From: Methanobacteriota archaeon
GTDB lineage: Archaea; Methanobacteriota; Methanobacteria; Methanobacteriales; Methanobacteriaceae
Length of the DNA: 57,500 nt
Direction: 5' to 3'
Assembly: GCA_029556335.1 (NCBI GenBank)
Contig: JAKQFA010000028.1
Coordinates: 1 to 57,500, forward strand
Made by a program: the position numbers and the translations under genes. Below the pieces are notes generated by a model, which did not search any database, was not told the DNA's origin, and worked only from the letters and a program-made list of their open reading frames with translations. How positions within the stretch are numbered: position 1 is the stretch's first letter; each line of letters begins with the position of its first letter. Positions 47,692 through 56,696 of the stretch are shown piece by piece.

Positions 47692-49596
47692 ATGGGTTCA
47701 GAGATTCAAGAAATCAAAAATACCATAGTACAAAGATTGCCCAATAGAGTGCAAGTAGCCAAAGTGGAATTTGAGGGACCGGAGGTGGTTATATACACCA
47801 AAAATCCGGAGATCATTACTGAAAATGGTGATCTTATCCGAGATCTGGCCAAGGACCTCCGGAAACGCATCATCATCCGCTCGGACAAATCTGTGCTCAT
47901 GGAGCCTGAGACTTCAATCGACCACATCCACCAGATCGTTCCCCAGGAGGCCAAGATAACCAACATATCCTTCGATGAAGTGACATGCGAAGTTATCATT
48001 GAAGCCAGAAAACCAGGGCTGGTTATAGGTAAGTACGGAGCTACATCCAGAGAAATCGTTAAGCAGATCGGTTGGGCGCCGAAAATTCTTAGAACACCCC
48101 CTATATCCTCTGAAGTTATCCAAAGGATCAGAAGAACTCTCAGACAAAATAGTAAAGAGAGGAAAAAGATTCTGCAGGAACTGGGTAATCGCATACACCG
48201 CCCAGTTTATATGGAAAATGAATGGGCACGTATAACTGCCTTAGGAGGTTTCAGAGAGGTAGGTCGTTCTTCATTATTCTTACAAACCAGCAACAGCAAA
48301 ATATTACTTGATTGCGGAGTTAACGTTGCAGGAGTAGACGATAAAAGTTCTTATCCTTACTTGAACGTTCCAGAATTTGTGTTAGATGACTTGGATGCGG
48401 TGATCATATCACACGCCCACTTGGATCACTCAGGATTCCTCCCTTATCTTTACCATTACGGTTACGAGGGTCCAGTATACTGCACCACCCCCACCCGTGA
48501 TCTGATGACTCTTCTCCAACTTGATCATATTGATATAGCCCATCGAGAAGATAGTCCACTGCCCTTCAACGTTAAACATGTTAAAAAATGCATTAAACAT
48601 ACTATAACCCTGGATTACGGTGAAGTTACGGATATCGCCCCGGATATTCGCTTAACATTGCACAATGCCGGGCATATACTGGGATCTGCCATCACCCACA
48701 TGCACATAGGGGATGGTCAGCATAATTTTGTCTACACCGGAGATTTCAAATTTGAAAGAAGCCGGCTTCTGGAACCGGCAGTATCCAAGTTCCCACGTAT
48801 AGAATCATTGGTAATGGAGAGCACATACGGTGGCCATGATGACGTGCAGCCCACCCGAAACGATGCTGAAAAAAGGCTGATAAAAACCATATACCACACC
48901 CTGGAAAGGGGAGGTAAGGTACTGGTTCCAGTGTTTGCAGTGGGAAGGGCTCAGGAGTTGATGGTAGTTCTGGAAGAGTATATGAGGCATGGAATCATTG
49001 ATGAAGTCCCGATATACATTGACGGGATGATCTGGGAAGCTAACGCCATCCATACAGCTCGACCAGAGTATCTGAGTAAGGATTTAAGGGATCAGATATT
49101 CCATATGGGTCGAAATCCCTTTATATCCGATGTATTCCATAAAGTTAACGGGATGGAAAAACGCCGAGACATCATAGAAGGAGAACCATCCATTATTCTA
49201 TCCACTTCTGGTATGCTCACCGGTGGGAACTCGGTTGAATATTTCAAATGGCTGTGTGAAGATGAAAAAAACAGCTTGGTCTTTGTAGGATATCAATCTG
49301 AAGGTTCTATGGGAAGGAGAATACAGAAGGGATGGAAGGAAATACCCTTAAAAGAAGATGGAAAAACCAACGTTTACAACGTTAAAATGCAGATAACAAC
49401 CATTGAAGGTTTCAGTGGTCATTCTGACCGTAAACAATTAATGGATTACATCAGGCGAATTTCCCCTAAGCCCGAGAAGATCCTAGTCTGCCATGGTGAC
49501 AACTACAAAACCCTGGATCTGGCCAGCAGCATCTACCGTAACTTTAAAATCGAAACAAAAACTCCCATGAATTTGGAAACAGTGAGGATACAGTGA
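47692..49596 (+). CDS. fttA: Transcription termination ribonuclease aCPSF1/FttA
   Basis: 634 residues. Archaeal homologue of the CPSF73 3'-end nuclease; it cleaves nascent RNA at U-rich sites and terminates transcription genome-wide. N-terminal KH domains (1-160, with VIGKYG at 111-116), a metallo-beta-lactamase domain with HAHLDH (H241, H243, D245, H246), and a beta-CASP domain with MESTYGG, STSGMLTGG and a C-terminal HSDRKQL and VCHGD. Full length. Start ATG 47692 follows GTGATGTT. Upstream of purM by 118 bases. Confidence 0.96.
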   Translation: MGSEIQEIKNTIVQRLPNRVQVAKVEFEGPEVVIYTKNPEIITENGDLIRDLAKDLRKRIIIRSDKSVLMEPETSIDHIHQIVPQEAKITNISFDEVTCEVIIEARKPGLVIGKYGATSREIVKQIGWAPKILRTPPISSEVIQRIRRTLRQNSKERKKILQELGNRIHRPVYMENEWARITALGGFREVGRSSLFLQTSNSKILLDCGVNVAGVDDKSSYPYLNVPEFVLDDLDAVIISHAHLDHSGFLPYLYHYGYEGPVYCTTPTRDLMTLLQLDHIDIAHREDSPLPFNVKHVKKCIKHTITLDYGEVTDIAPDIRLTLHNAGHILGSAITHMHIGDGQHNFVYTGDFKFERSRLLEPAVSKFPRIESLVMESTYGGHDDVQPTRNDAEKRLIKTIYHTLERGGKVLVPVFAVGRAQELMVVLEEYMRHGIIDEVPIYIDGMIWEANAIHTARPEYLSKDLRDQIFHMGRNPFISDVFHKVNGMEKRRDIIEGEPSIILSTSGMLTGGNSVEYFKWLCEDEKNSLVFVGYQSEGSMGRRIQKGWKEIPLKEDGKTNVYNVKMQITTIEGFSGHSDRKQLMDYIRRISPKPEKILVCHGDNYKTLDLASSIYRNFKIETKTPMNLETVRIQ

Positions 49597-49714
49597 ATTA
49601 AAGGACCACAACATAAGTTAATGGGCATTGACTGGATTAAGTTTGTTCCCCTATGATGATCTTTGAGAAATCTTCGTTTTAATTCAACAATCAAAAAAAA
49701 ATATTGGTGATGTA

Positions 49715-50740
49715 ATGGTAACCTATTCTGAATCAGGAGTAGATATGGGCCTGGAAGAGGTCACAGTGGCAGCTATGGTATCCCAACTTAAGTCTACCCT
49801 AGAACTTCAAGATGTGATCACCGACACCGGTCACTTCGCTGCTCTTTTAAAACTTGGGGATAAAGCCTTGGCCATGAGCACCGATGGCGTGGGAAGTAAA
49901 ATACTGGTGGCGGAGCTTATGGATAAGTATGACACTGTGGGTATTGATTGTGTGGCCATGGTAGTGAATGACATCCTTTGCGTGGGTGCCCAGCCACTGG
50001 CCATGGTGGATTATCTGGCCGTGGAAAAACCAGACCCTGAAATCGCGTCTCAACTAGGTAAAGGACTTGCTCAAGGAGCTATAGATGCTAAAATCGCTAT
50101 GATTGGTGGTGAAACTGCTTCCCTACCTGGAATTGTGCATAATTTTGACTTAGCAGGTGCAGGTATCGGAGTGGTGGATATCAATGGAATTATTAGTGGT
50201 GAAGATATACAGGATGGGGATGTCGTAGTTGGTGTCGGAAGTAGTGGTATTCACAGTAATGGATTGAGCCTGGCCAGAAAGGTCTTCTTGGAAGAAGCTC
50301 AGCTTAAAGTAACAGATCCACTGCCGGGTTACCCTAATTTCAGCGTGGGGGAGGTGCTTCTTGAACCGACGCGCATCTACGTTAAGCCAGTTATGGATCT
50401 TCTATGTGAAGTGGAGGTGCATGGCTTGGCCCACATTACAGGAAGTGGCTTTAACAACCTTAAAAGACTGAAAAAAGGGTTGAGTTATAATTTAAATAAT
50501 TTACCTGAACCTATGCCAATTTTTAAGTCAATTTATTCACTTGGAGTTAATTTGGAGGAAATGTACCGCGTTTTCAATATGGGGGTGGGTTTTGTTATCA
50601 TAACCACTCCAGATAACGTTGAAAAGACTTTAAAAATCGTTGAAAAATACTATCCTGCCCAGGAGATAGGTAATGTAGTGGCCAATGGGAAAGGATGTGT
50701 TAAACTCAAAACAATGGAAGGATCATGGATAGAACTTTAA
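49715..50740 (+). CDS. purM: AIR synthetase (phosphoribosylformylglycinamidine cyclo-ligase)
   Basis: 341 residues. ATP-dependent ring closure giving 5-aminoimidazole ribonucleotide. N-terminal YSESGVDMGLEE, then STDGVGSKILVAELMDKYDTVGIDCVAMVVNDILCVGAQP, and GGETASLPGI are the family blocks. GGTGATGTA precedes the ATG. Second purine gene on this strand with purP, but separated by psmB and fttA. comC begins 13 bases after its stop. Confidence 0.96.
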   Translation: MVTYSESGVDMGLEEVTVAAMVSQLKSTLELQDVITDTGHFAALLKLGDKALAMSTDGVGSKILVAELMDKYDTVGIDCVAMVVNDILCVGAQPLAMVDYLAVEKPDPEIASQLGKGLAQGAIDAKIAMIGGETASLPGIVHNFDLAGAGIGVVDINGIISGEDIQDGDVVVGVGSSGIHSNGLSLARKVFLEEAQLKVTDPLPGYPNFSVGEVLLEPTRIYVKPVMDLLCEVEVHGLAHITGSGFNNLKRLKKGLSYNLNNLPEPMPIFKSIYSLGVNLEEMYRVFNMGVGFVIITTPDNVEKTLKIVEKYYPAQEIGNVVANGKGCVKLKTMEGSWIEL

Positions 50741-50753
50741 AGGAGGTTTTGTA

Positions 50754-51782
50754 ATGAGAATTACCATCAAACAGGAACTATACCTAATAACAGAAATTCT
50801 TACTAGAATGGGAGTATCAGAAGAAGACGCTGCCATCGTGGCCGAAGTAACCGCTGACGCTGATTTAAAAGGTTTTTCATCCCATGGTATTGGCAGATTC
50901 CCCCAGTATATCAAAGGACTCAAAATGGGCACCATCAACCCCCAAGCAGAAGTAACAGTAGAAAGGGAAAGCCCAGCCACAGCCTTATTAAAAGGAAACC
51001 ATGGCTTTGGACACGTTATAGCCTACAAAGGAATGAAGATGGCCATAGAAAAGGCGAAAAACATGGGTATAGGTATGGTGGGCATCAATAACTCCAACCA
51101 TTTCGGGATAGCAGGCTACTACTCCGATATGGCCATCATGCAAGACCTCATAGGAATGGTTATTACCAACACCGAACCAGCCGTGGCCCCCATCGGAGGT
51201 AAAGAACCATTACTTGGTACCAATCCTATAGCCATTGGCATACCTTCCAACGTTCATTATGTTTCAGTGGATATGGCCACCTCCGCTGCAGCAAGAGGAA
51301 AGATCATGGAAGCTATGCGCAGAGGAGAGGAAATACCCGAGAATGTAGCTCTGGATGCTGAAGGTAACCCCACAATTGACCCCTGTGCGGCCATAAAAGG
51401 ATCCATACTTCCCTTCGGAGCCCATAAAGGCTATGCCCTGGCATTCATGATCGAAATAATGTCCGGCCCCCTGGTGGGCGCTGCCTATGGCAAATACGTG
51501 ACTGGAACTGCCAACCCCGAAGTGGAGTGCACCAAAGGGGATCTTCTGTCAGTTATAGATCCCTCCTGCTTCGTGGATCTGGATCAGTTCAAATCAGAAG
51601 TGGATGATTTCATAGCCGAAGTAAAGGCCACCCCCAACGTGTTCATACCAGGTGACATGGAAATCCGGAACATTAGAAAATTCAAAAAAGATGGAGTTTC
51701 CATTGACAAGAAGCTAGAAATCCAGTTAAAAGATTTGTGCCAGGAAGTTGAACTTAGGTGGGACGATGTGGTAGAAAAATGA
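50754..51782 (+). CDS. comC: (R)-3-sulfolactate dehydrogenase
   Basis: 342 residues. NAD-dependent dehydrogenase of the malate/lactate family 2 (not Rossmann), oxidising sulfolactate to sulfopyruvate in coenzyme M synthesis. Typical segments: SSHGIGRFPQYIKGLKMG, SNHFGIAGYY with the catalytic His, and PFGAHKGYALAFMIEIMSG. AGGAGGTTTT before the ATG. The following comD and comE complete the pathway to sulfoacetaldehyde, so ComC is assigned over general malate dehydrogenase with good confidence. Confidence 0.93.
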   Translation: MRITIKQELYLITEILTRMGVSEEDAAIVAEVTADADLKGFSSHGIGRFPQYIKGLKMGTINPQAEVTVERESPATALLKGNHGFGHVIAYKGMKMAIEKAKNMGIGMVGINNSNHFGIAGYYSDMAIMQDLIGMVITNTEPAVAPIGGKEPLLGTNPIAIGIPSNVHYVSVDMATSAAARGKIMEAMRRGEEIPENVALDAEGNPTIDPCAAIKGSILPFGAHKGYALAFMIEIMSGPLVGAAYGKYVTGTANPEVECTKGDLLSVIDPSCFVDLDQFKSEVDDFIAEVKATPNVFIPGDMEIRNIRKFKKDGVSIDKKLEIQLKDLCQEVELRWDDVVEK

Positions 51783-51856
51783 TTTTTAACATCTAGCAAT
51801 GGAATCCAACTCCTAACTTCAAGATCAGGATGAATTAAGGACATCAAGGTGTTGTA

Positions 51857-52348
51857 GTGAACAGTAGCCAAGCCGTGTATCAAGGTATTAAAAAAGCAGG
51901 TGTAGACTTTGTGGTTAGTTTGCCCTGTGTCAACCTCGGTAGATTAATGGAACTGGTGGAGTGCGACCCAGAAATTATGCACATCCCTGTTACACGGGAG
52001 GAAGAAGGCTTCGGAGTATGTGCAGGGGCATTTCTAGCCGGGAAAAAACCGGCAATACTCATGCAAAACTCAGGACTGGGCAATTCAGTAAATGTACTGG
52101 CATCTCTTTATCAACTATACCGAATTCCCATTTTGATGATAATAAGTCATCGTGGCACTGCAGGGGAATTCATGAGTGCCCAGGTCCCCATGGGAAACGC
52201 CACTCCCCGAGTGTTAGATGCCTTGAAGGTAGTTTATCTTAACCCCCAAACCCCAGATGATGCTTTGAAACTTATACCCGAAGCCTGGATTCTGTCAGAA
52301 GCTGGTGAAGCCCCCATGGGGATACTTTTGGATATTACATTCTGGTGA
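51857..52348 (+). CDS. comD: Sulfopyruvate decarboxylase alpha subunit
   Basis: 163 residues. N-terminal (PYR-type) half of a thiamine-diphosphate enzyme that converts sulfopyruvate to sulfoacetaldehyde. TREEEGFGVCAGAFLAGKKPAILMQNSGLGN contains the conserved Glu that activates the cofactor. The start is GTG 51857, with AAGGTG five bases upstream. Ends 16 bases before the ATG of comE. Confidence 0.94.
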   Translation: MNSSQAVYQGIKKAGVDFVVSLPCVNLGRLMELVECDPEIMHIPVTREEEGFGVCAGAFLAGKKPAILMQNSGLGNSVNVLASLYQLYRIPILMIISHRGTAGEFMSAQVPMGNATPRVLDALKVVYLNPQTPDDALKLIPEAWILSEAGEAPMGILLDITFW

Positions 52349-52364
52349 ACTTAGAAGGTGGAAG

Positions 52365-52910
52365 ATGCAGAGAATAGAAGCAATCCGTAAAATTTGCCAA
52401 TATTTGGGGGATGAACTGGTGATTTGCAACATCGGATTCCCATCCCGGGAGTTATATCAGGTTAAAGATTCTCCCACCCACTTTTACATGTTAGGATCCA
52501 TGGGCATGGCCTCTTCCATTGGCCTGGGATTATCTCTGGCCCAGGACCGTAAGGTTGTGGTCTTGGATGGGGATGGATCAGTTTTGATGAACCTAGGAAG
52601 CCTGGTTACCATATACAATCAGAATCCTAAGAATCTGGTTCTGGTAGTCCTGGATAACGAGTGTTACGGCTCCACTGGTAGTCAGTGCACCTACTCATCC
52701 ACCACTGATCTTAAGAAGATAGCAGAATCCATAGGCTTCCAAACTTTTTTCTTCAAGGATGAAATCGAGTTTACAAAGGTTTTAGAAACAGATGGACCAG
52801 TATTCGTCCACGTTAAAGTTCTTCCAGGAAATGCAGACGTTCCTGTAATTCCTCTGGAGCCGGAAGATATTAAAAAGAGATTTATGGAAGAGGTTCAGGG
52901 AAAAAAGTAG
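52365..52910 (+). CDS. comE: Sulfopyruvate decarboxylase beta subunit
   Basis: 181 residues from ATG 52365 (MQRIEAIRKICQYLGDELVICNIGFPSREL), with GAAGGTGG immediately ahead; the frame extends back into comD but without support. Contains the TPP/Mg-binding GDGSVLMNLGSLVTIYNQNPKNLVLVVLDN motif. Partner of ComD. A hairpin after the stop ends the transcript. Confidence 0.95.
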   Translation: MQRIEAIRKICQYLGDELVICNIGFPSRELYQVKDSPTHFYMLGSMGMASSIGLGLSLAQDRKVVVLDGDGSVLMNLGSLVTIYNQNPKNLVLVVLDNECYGSTGSQCTYSSTTDLKKIAESIGFQTFFFKDEIEFTKVLETDGPVFVHVKVLPGNADVPVIPLEPEDIKKRFMEEVQGKK

Positions 52911-52911
52911 C

Positions 52912-52940
52912 AGGGATTTTCATCCCTTTACTTTTTTATT
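52912..52940 (+). terminator. Terminator hairpin after comE
   Basis: AGGGAT/ATCCCT stem (52912-52917 and 52922-52927) with a four-base loop, followed by T-rich sequence. It overlaps the end of the convergent flavin reductase gene. Confidence 0.55.
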
Positions 52941-53497
52941 AGTTTTCCCATAGAGAAGGCCTTTCCCAGAAAATTTCCAACTCCATAGTAAGCGATATTA
53001 TCAGGACTGTACATCAATGGTTTGATTTCTTCAACGAATGGCTGATCAGCGTTAACTACATCCTCCTCCACTTTAATATCCATGATTTCACCTATAAATT
53101 GTGTGTGCCCCCCGATTTCAACGCTTTTAAGTAATTTGCACTCCAAAATGAAGGGAAACTCCTCAACATATGGTGCATCCACCACTGCACTCCTCACTGG
53201 AGTCAGTCCCGTGGCCTGGAACTTGTCTACTTCTCTGCCTGATGTTATTCCAAAAAAATCGGCTTCTTTTACATAATTCTCTGTTGGGATGCTAACTGTG
53301 AAGGCCTGGTGTTCCAGTATATTACGATGGGTGTAGGTTGCTTCCCGCAGGGATACTGAAAGACATGGTGGTACAGATGAACATATACCACCCCATGCTG
53401 CTGTCATAACATTTGGTTTACCTTCCTTATCGTAAGATCCCACCACAAAGACTGGGGTGGGATGCACAATTGTTTTAGCACCGATTGATTTTTTCAT
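52928..53497 (-). CDS. Flavin reductase-family FMN-binding protein
   Basis: 189 residues with the flavin reductase-like split-barrel fold: PTPVFVVGSYDKEGKPNVMTAAWGGICSSVPPCLSVSLREATYTHRNI is the hallmark. Members bind FMN and are often electron carriers in anaerobes. AAGGAAGATAAG precedes the ATG. It lies downstream of a nitroreductase and an aldo/keto reductase on the same strand (47 and 586 bases), so the three may be one redox transcript. The exact electron partner is unknown. Confidence 0.88.
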   Translation of the reverse strand: MKKSIGAKTIVHPTPVFVVGSYDKEGKPNVMTAAWGGICSSVPPCLSVSLREATYTHRNILEHQAFTVSIPTENYVKEADFFGITSGREVDKFQATGLTPVRSAVVDAPYVEEFPFILECKLLKSVEIGGHTQFIGEIMDIKVEEDVVNADQPFVEEIKPLMYSPDNIAYYGVGNFLGKAFSMGKLIKK

Positions 53498-53544
53498 TTT
53501 CTTATCTTCCTTTTAAATATTGTTCATGGAAAAAAACTGAATCT

Positions 53545-54054
53545 TTACCAGTGCCCATAACGCACCAACTCCTTTAACTCCTTCCGGGGTGTGGGTTGGT
53601 ATTCATGGGCCGGGTATCCAAGGGGCGTGAATAATAATGGTTCCACCCCGGGTGGTAGTTTTAATAGTGCCCGCGCAGCATGTGAGTCAAAGGCAGCTAC
53701 CCAACAAGTGCCCAGACCCAGATTCGTTGCCGCGAGTATGAGGTGGTCCATTGCTATGGCAACATCCACATCCACATAGCAACGCCCATCACGACGCGTC
53801 CATGCCTCAGAACGAATTGTGCAAGCACATATAATCAGGGGGGCCTCGGAAAACCAGTCCGTATGGTAGATGTGTTTTAAATCCTCCTTTTTGTCCTGGG
53901 TTTTAATCACAATGAATTTGAATGGCTGTTTATTTGCCGCGGTCGGGGCTGAACGTGCCGCATCCAAGATTTTTTGCAGTTTATCCTCTTCAACATCTTG
54001 ATTCCGATATTTTCGGACGCTGTAACGGTTTTCAATCAATTTCTGAAAATCCAT
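53545..54054 (-). CDS. Nitroreductase-family protein (second copy)
   Basis: 169 residues. FMN oxidoreductase with NRYSVRKYRNQDVEEDKL, ARSAPTAANKQPFKFIV and NLGLGTCWVAAFD motifs. Related to the gene at 36806 (for example GTCWVAAFD against GACWVGAFD). Starts 29 bases after the aldo/keto reductase gene ends. Substrate not known. Confidence 0.9.
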   Translation of the reverse strand: MDFQKLIENRYSVRKYRNQDVEEDKLQKILDAARSAPTAANKQPFKFIVIKTQDKKEDLKHIYHTDWFSEAPLIICACTIRSEAWTRRDGRCYVDVDVAIAMDHLILAATNLGLGTCWVAAFDSHAARALLKLPPGVEPLLFTPLGYPAHEYQPTPRKELKELVRYGHW

Positions 54055-54083
54055 ACAATATCAACTCCAAATATCCAGTTCAT

Positions 54084-55232
54084 TTAATCCCCCAAGGTCT
54101 CCTTTACTTCTTTCAGTTTCTCTCGGATAGGAAGTTTCTGGGAACACATCTCCTCGCACAGTCCACATTCCAGACATTTAGAGGCATGTTCAGTGTCTTT
54201 TAACATGAAATAGTACTGTGACTTGATATTGCTAATGTCGTTAAGCATAGCTGCCTGGTTTAGGTAACTTAAGCACTGTGGAATATTTATACCTGAAGGA
54301 CATGGCATGCAGTAACCACAGGCACTGCATTCCACAGCTATCTTGTCCTTATAGGCTTGTTTAACTTGTTGCATCACCTCATTTTCCTGGGGGGATAGTG
54401 AATCGGGGTGGCCTTCTTCAGCTATTTTAAGGTTTTCCATGAGTTGCTCCATGGTGTTCATTCCACTTAAAACCACATGAATCTGCGGGATATTCCAGAG
54501 ATAACGAAACGCCCATTCGGCGGGTGTTCGATTAAATCCTTCCCACAACTTCTTCACCTCGGGAGGAACATAATTGGCCAGAGCCCCACCTTTTAAAGGT
54601 TCCATAATAACGGTACCAATACCTTTCTCAGCTGCGTACTCCAGGCCTTCCTTACCGACTTGTATCTGTTCATCTAGATAGTTATACTGTAACTGGCACA
54701 TATCCCACTGATATGAGTCCACCACTTCTTTAAAGAATGCAGTTCCATCGTGACTTGAGAATCCTGTGTATTTTATTCTGCCGTCAGCAACTGCCGAATC
54801 TAAAAAATCTAGAATCCCCAGATCCTCCAGGCGAAACCAGTTTTTCTCTTTCAAGGAGTGCAGGAGGTAGAAATCTATTTGGTCAGTTTTTAAGCGTTTT
54901 AGTTGCTGGTTAAGAAATCTATCCATGTCTACTGGCTCTTGCAACAGCCAAGTGGGGAGTTTAGTGGCCAGATGAATTTGGCTATGCATATCCCTTTGGT
55001 GCAGGTACTCTCCTATGAAGACTTCACTGTTACCCCCTTCCGAGTTACTGATGCCATGGTAGGGATAGGCTGTGTCCAGATAGTTAACCCCATTTTCCAG
55101 GGCATGATCAAGGAGTTGGGAAGATTTTACCTCATCGATCTTATCATGATGGCCCCTAGTTGGGAGTCGCATGCATCCAAATCCCAGTATGGAGACCTTC
55201 TCCCCGGTGGAGCCCAGTTCGTGGTATAGCAT
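54084..55232 (-). CDS. Aldo/keto reductase with C-terminal 2x[4Fe-4S] ferredoxin domain
   Basis: 382 residues. Residues 1-280 are an aldo/keto reductase barrel (GFGCMRLPTRG; DTAYPYHGISNSE; LATKLPTW with the catalytic Asp, Tyr and Lys positions). Residues 295-382 add a ferredoxin-like domain with CSACGYCMPCPSG and CLECGLCEEMCSQ. Such fusions, common in methanogens and clostridia, take electrons from ferredoxin in place of NADPH. Upstream of the nitroreductase and flavin reductase. Confidence 0.92.
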   Translation of the reverse strand: MLYHELGSTGEKVSILGFGCMRLPTRGHHDKIDEVKSSQLLDHALENGVNYLDTAYPYHGISNSEGGNSEVFIGEYLHQRDMHSQIHLATKLPTWLLQEPVDMDRFLNQQLKRLKTDQIDFYLLHSLKEKNWFRLEDLGILDFLDSAVADGRIKYTGFSSHDGTAFFKEVVDSYQWDMCQLQYNYLDEQIQVGKEGLEYAAEKGIGTVIMEPLKGGALANYVPPEVKKLWEGFNRTPAEWAFRYLWNIPQIHVVLSGMNTMEQLMENLKIAEEGHPDSLSPQENEVMQQVKQAYKDKIAVECSACGYCMPCPSGINIPQCLSYLNQAAMLNDISNIKSQYYFMLKDTEHASKCLECGLCEEMCSQKLPIREKLKEVKETLGD

Positions 55233-55310
55233 GGTGTATCCTAAATTTTTATCATTGGAGTAATCCCATTAAAAATCATGGCCAGCAGTAGAGCCATTTT
55301 AAAAAAAAAT

Positions 55311-55598
55311 TTAACCCCTCCTTCTCTCAAATTCATCCAGTAACTCATCAAGTTCCACTCCCTTGTAGACCAGAAGAAGGAGAGTGTGGAATATCAGATC
55401 TGCTGATTCTTGAACCAGATTTTCATCATTTTTAGAAGCTATTATCACCTCGGAGGCTTCTTCTCCGATTTTTTCCAGGATCTTGTCTTCCGCCTTCTTC
55501 TGGCTGTCCTGCATGATACGGGAGGTGTAAGATTCAACTGGATGATCACGACGGTTCTCCAGTACCTGGTAAATATCCCTAATAACCTTATCCTTCAC
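55311..55598 (-). CDS. hisE: Phosphoribosyl-ATP pyrophosphatase
   Basis: 95 residues. MazG-like helical enzyme for the second step of histidine synthesis. The EKIGEEASEVIIASKN and ESADLIFHTLLLL motifs carry the metal-binding glutamates and aspartate. Starts with GTG 55598, one base after the stop of the CBS gene, with GAGGAT ahead. It is a stand-alone HisE; other his genes are not nearby. Confidence 0.95.
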   Translation of the reverse strand: MKDKVIRDIYQVLENRRDHPVESYTSRIMQDSQKKAEDKILEKIGEEASEVIIASKNDENLVQESADLIFHTLLLLVYKGVELDELLDEFERRRG

Positions 55599-55599
55599 T

Positions 55600-56412
55600 T
55601 TAATCCTCGTTTTTATCCTTATTATCTGATTCCTGACGTAAACTAGTGGTTATTGCTATTAATGGATGCTGGGCATCATCTATTATTTGTACATCATCAA
55701 GTGAGAATATGCCATTTTTATCTGCCGTCTTCTCCATGCCTAGTTTAAGATCACGATCCAGTTTTATCACGTAGGAATCTATTTCTTGGTATCCTAATTT
55801 CCGGGCAGCAACAGTGCGATGATGCCCATCCACCAGCACGAAACGATCTCCAGTTTCCACCACGATAGTAGGCTCAGCCAAGCCCATTTGAAGCTCGTAA
55901 GTACGTCCTTGAAGTTCATCAGCATAAATACGGTCCTGTGTTGGCCTTAACTTATCGATGGGCACGGTTTTGTGTATTAATGAAGTTTTGATGTCGTAAA
56001 GTTGTTCCAGGGTTTTCTGGAAATATTTTACCTTCATGGGGGTGGATCTTTCTATATGGGATCGTACAATATCGGTGTTGGTAATGATACCCACTAGGTG
56101 TCCCTCTCCATCCATCACTGGTAAGCGTGATATGCCCATGCGAAACATGACTCGGGAGGCATCGCTAATGGACATCTCCTGGTCTGCCACCACCACATCG
56201 GTAGACATGATCTCACTCACACTATTTAACCAAGGTTTTAATACCAAGTCAAAGGCAGTTACCATGCCAGTAACCTTCCCATTAGTTTTAACTGGAAATC
56301 CATCGTGACCAGTGGCTTTCATAAGTTCAATCACTTCTTCGTTGGAAGTATCCGGTGTGACGGTGATGACCTTCCTGGTCATGTAGTCCTTCACCAGGGC
56401 GGAACTACTCAT
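55600..56412 (-). CDS. CBS-pair protein with ParB/SerK-like C-terminal domain
   Basis: 270 residues. Two CBS domains at about 9-60 and 68-125 (adenine-nucleotide sensing) are followed by a ParB/sulfiredoxin-fold domain at about 150-235 with the motif VDGHHRT (194-200). The DGHHR motif with an upstream Glu (E179 or E187) is found in the free-serine kinase SerK and related ParB-fold enzymes, not in DNA-binding ParB proteins. A role as an AMP/ADP-controlled kinase is possible; the substrate is unknown. Overlaps the upstream UPF0248 gene by ATGA and precedes hisE by one base. Confidence 0.82.
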   Translation of the reverse strand: MSSSALVKDYMTRKVITVTPDTSNEEVIELMKATGHDGFPVKTNGKVTGMVTAFDLVLKPWLNSVSEIMSTDVVVADQEMSISDASRVMFRMGISRLPVMDGEGHLVGIITNTDIVRSHIERSTPMKVKYFQKTLEQLYDIKTSLIHKTVPIDKLRPTQDRIYADELQGRTYELQMGLAEPTIVVETGDRFVLVDGHHRTVAARKLGYQEIDSYVIKLDRDLKLGMEKTADKNGIFSLDDVQIIDDAQHPLIAITTSLRQESDNKDKNED

Positions 56413-56642
56413 TTTTTTCTCTCCTTAAGATCTTTTTCCCACATTATTTCCCCATCACATTCAATTCGTACTACTCGATGATAGGGGATCTTGGTTTCAT
56501 CTCCCAATATCATAAAGCCACCTTCCACTGATTTAATCTCGTCACCCCCAATCTTTTTCAGGCCTCCAGGGGCTCCGCGATGTATATAAATAACTGTGCA
56601 ATTTTTAATCTTTTTCTCAGGATGCCAGAGCATCATATTCAA
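56409..56642 (-). CDS. UPF0248 (DUF504) protein
   Basis: 77 residues as framed. The family features are HPEKKIKNCTVIYIHRGAPGG, a Gly-Asp-Glu-Ile segment, and IPYHRVVRI; members are small RNA-binding-like proteins of unknown role. The start is unclear: TTG 56642 and ATG 56636 are far from the only ribosome site, GGAGGT at 56661-56666. Homologues extend about five residues further (an AKxVLN motif), which would put the start at an ATA at 56657, four bases after GGAGG. See finding. Confidence 0.75.
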   Translation of the reverse strand: MNMMLWHPEKKIKNCTVIYIHRGAPGGLKKIGGDEIKSVEGGFMILGDETKIPYHRVVRIECDGEIMWEKDLKERKK

Positions 56643-56696
56643 AACATGCTTAGCTATGAAACCTCCCCCAATACCGGTCTGGAGAAAAAAAATAGA

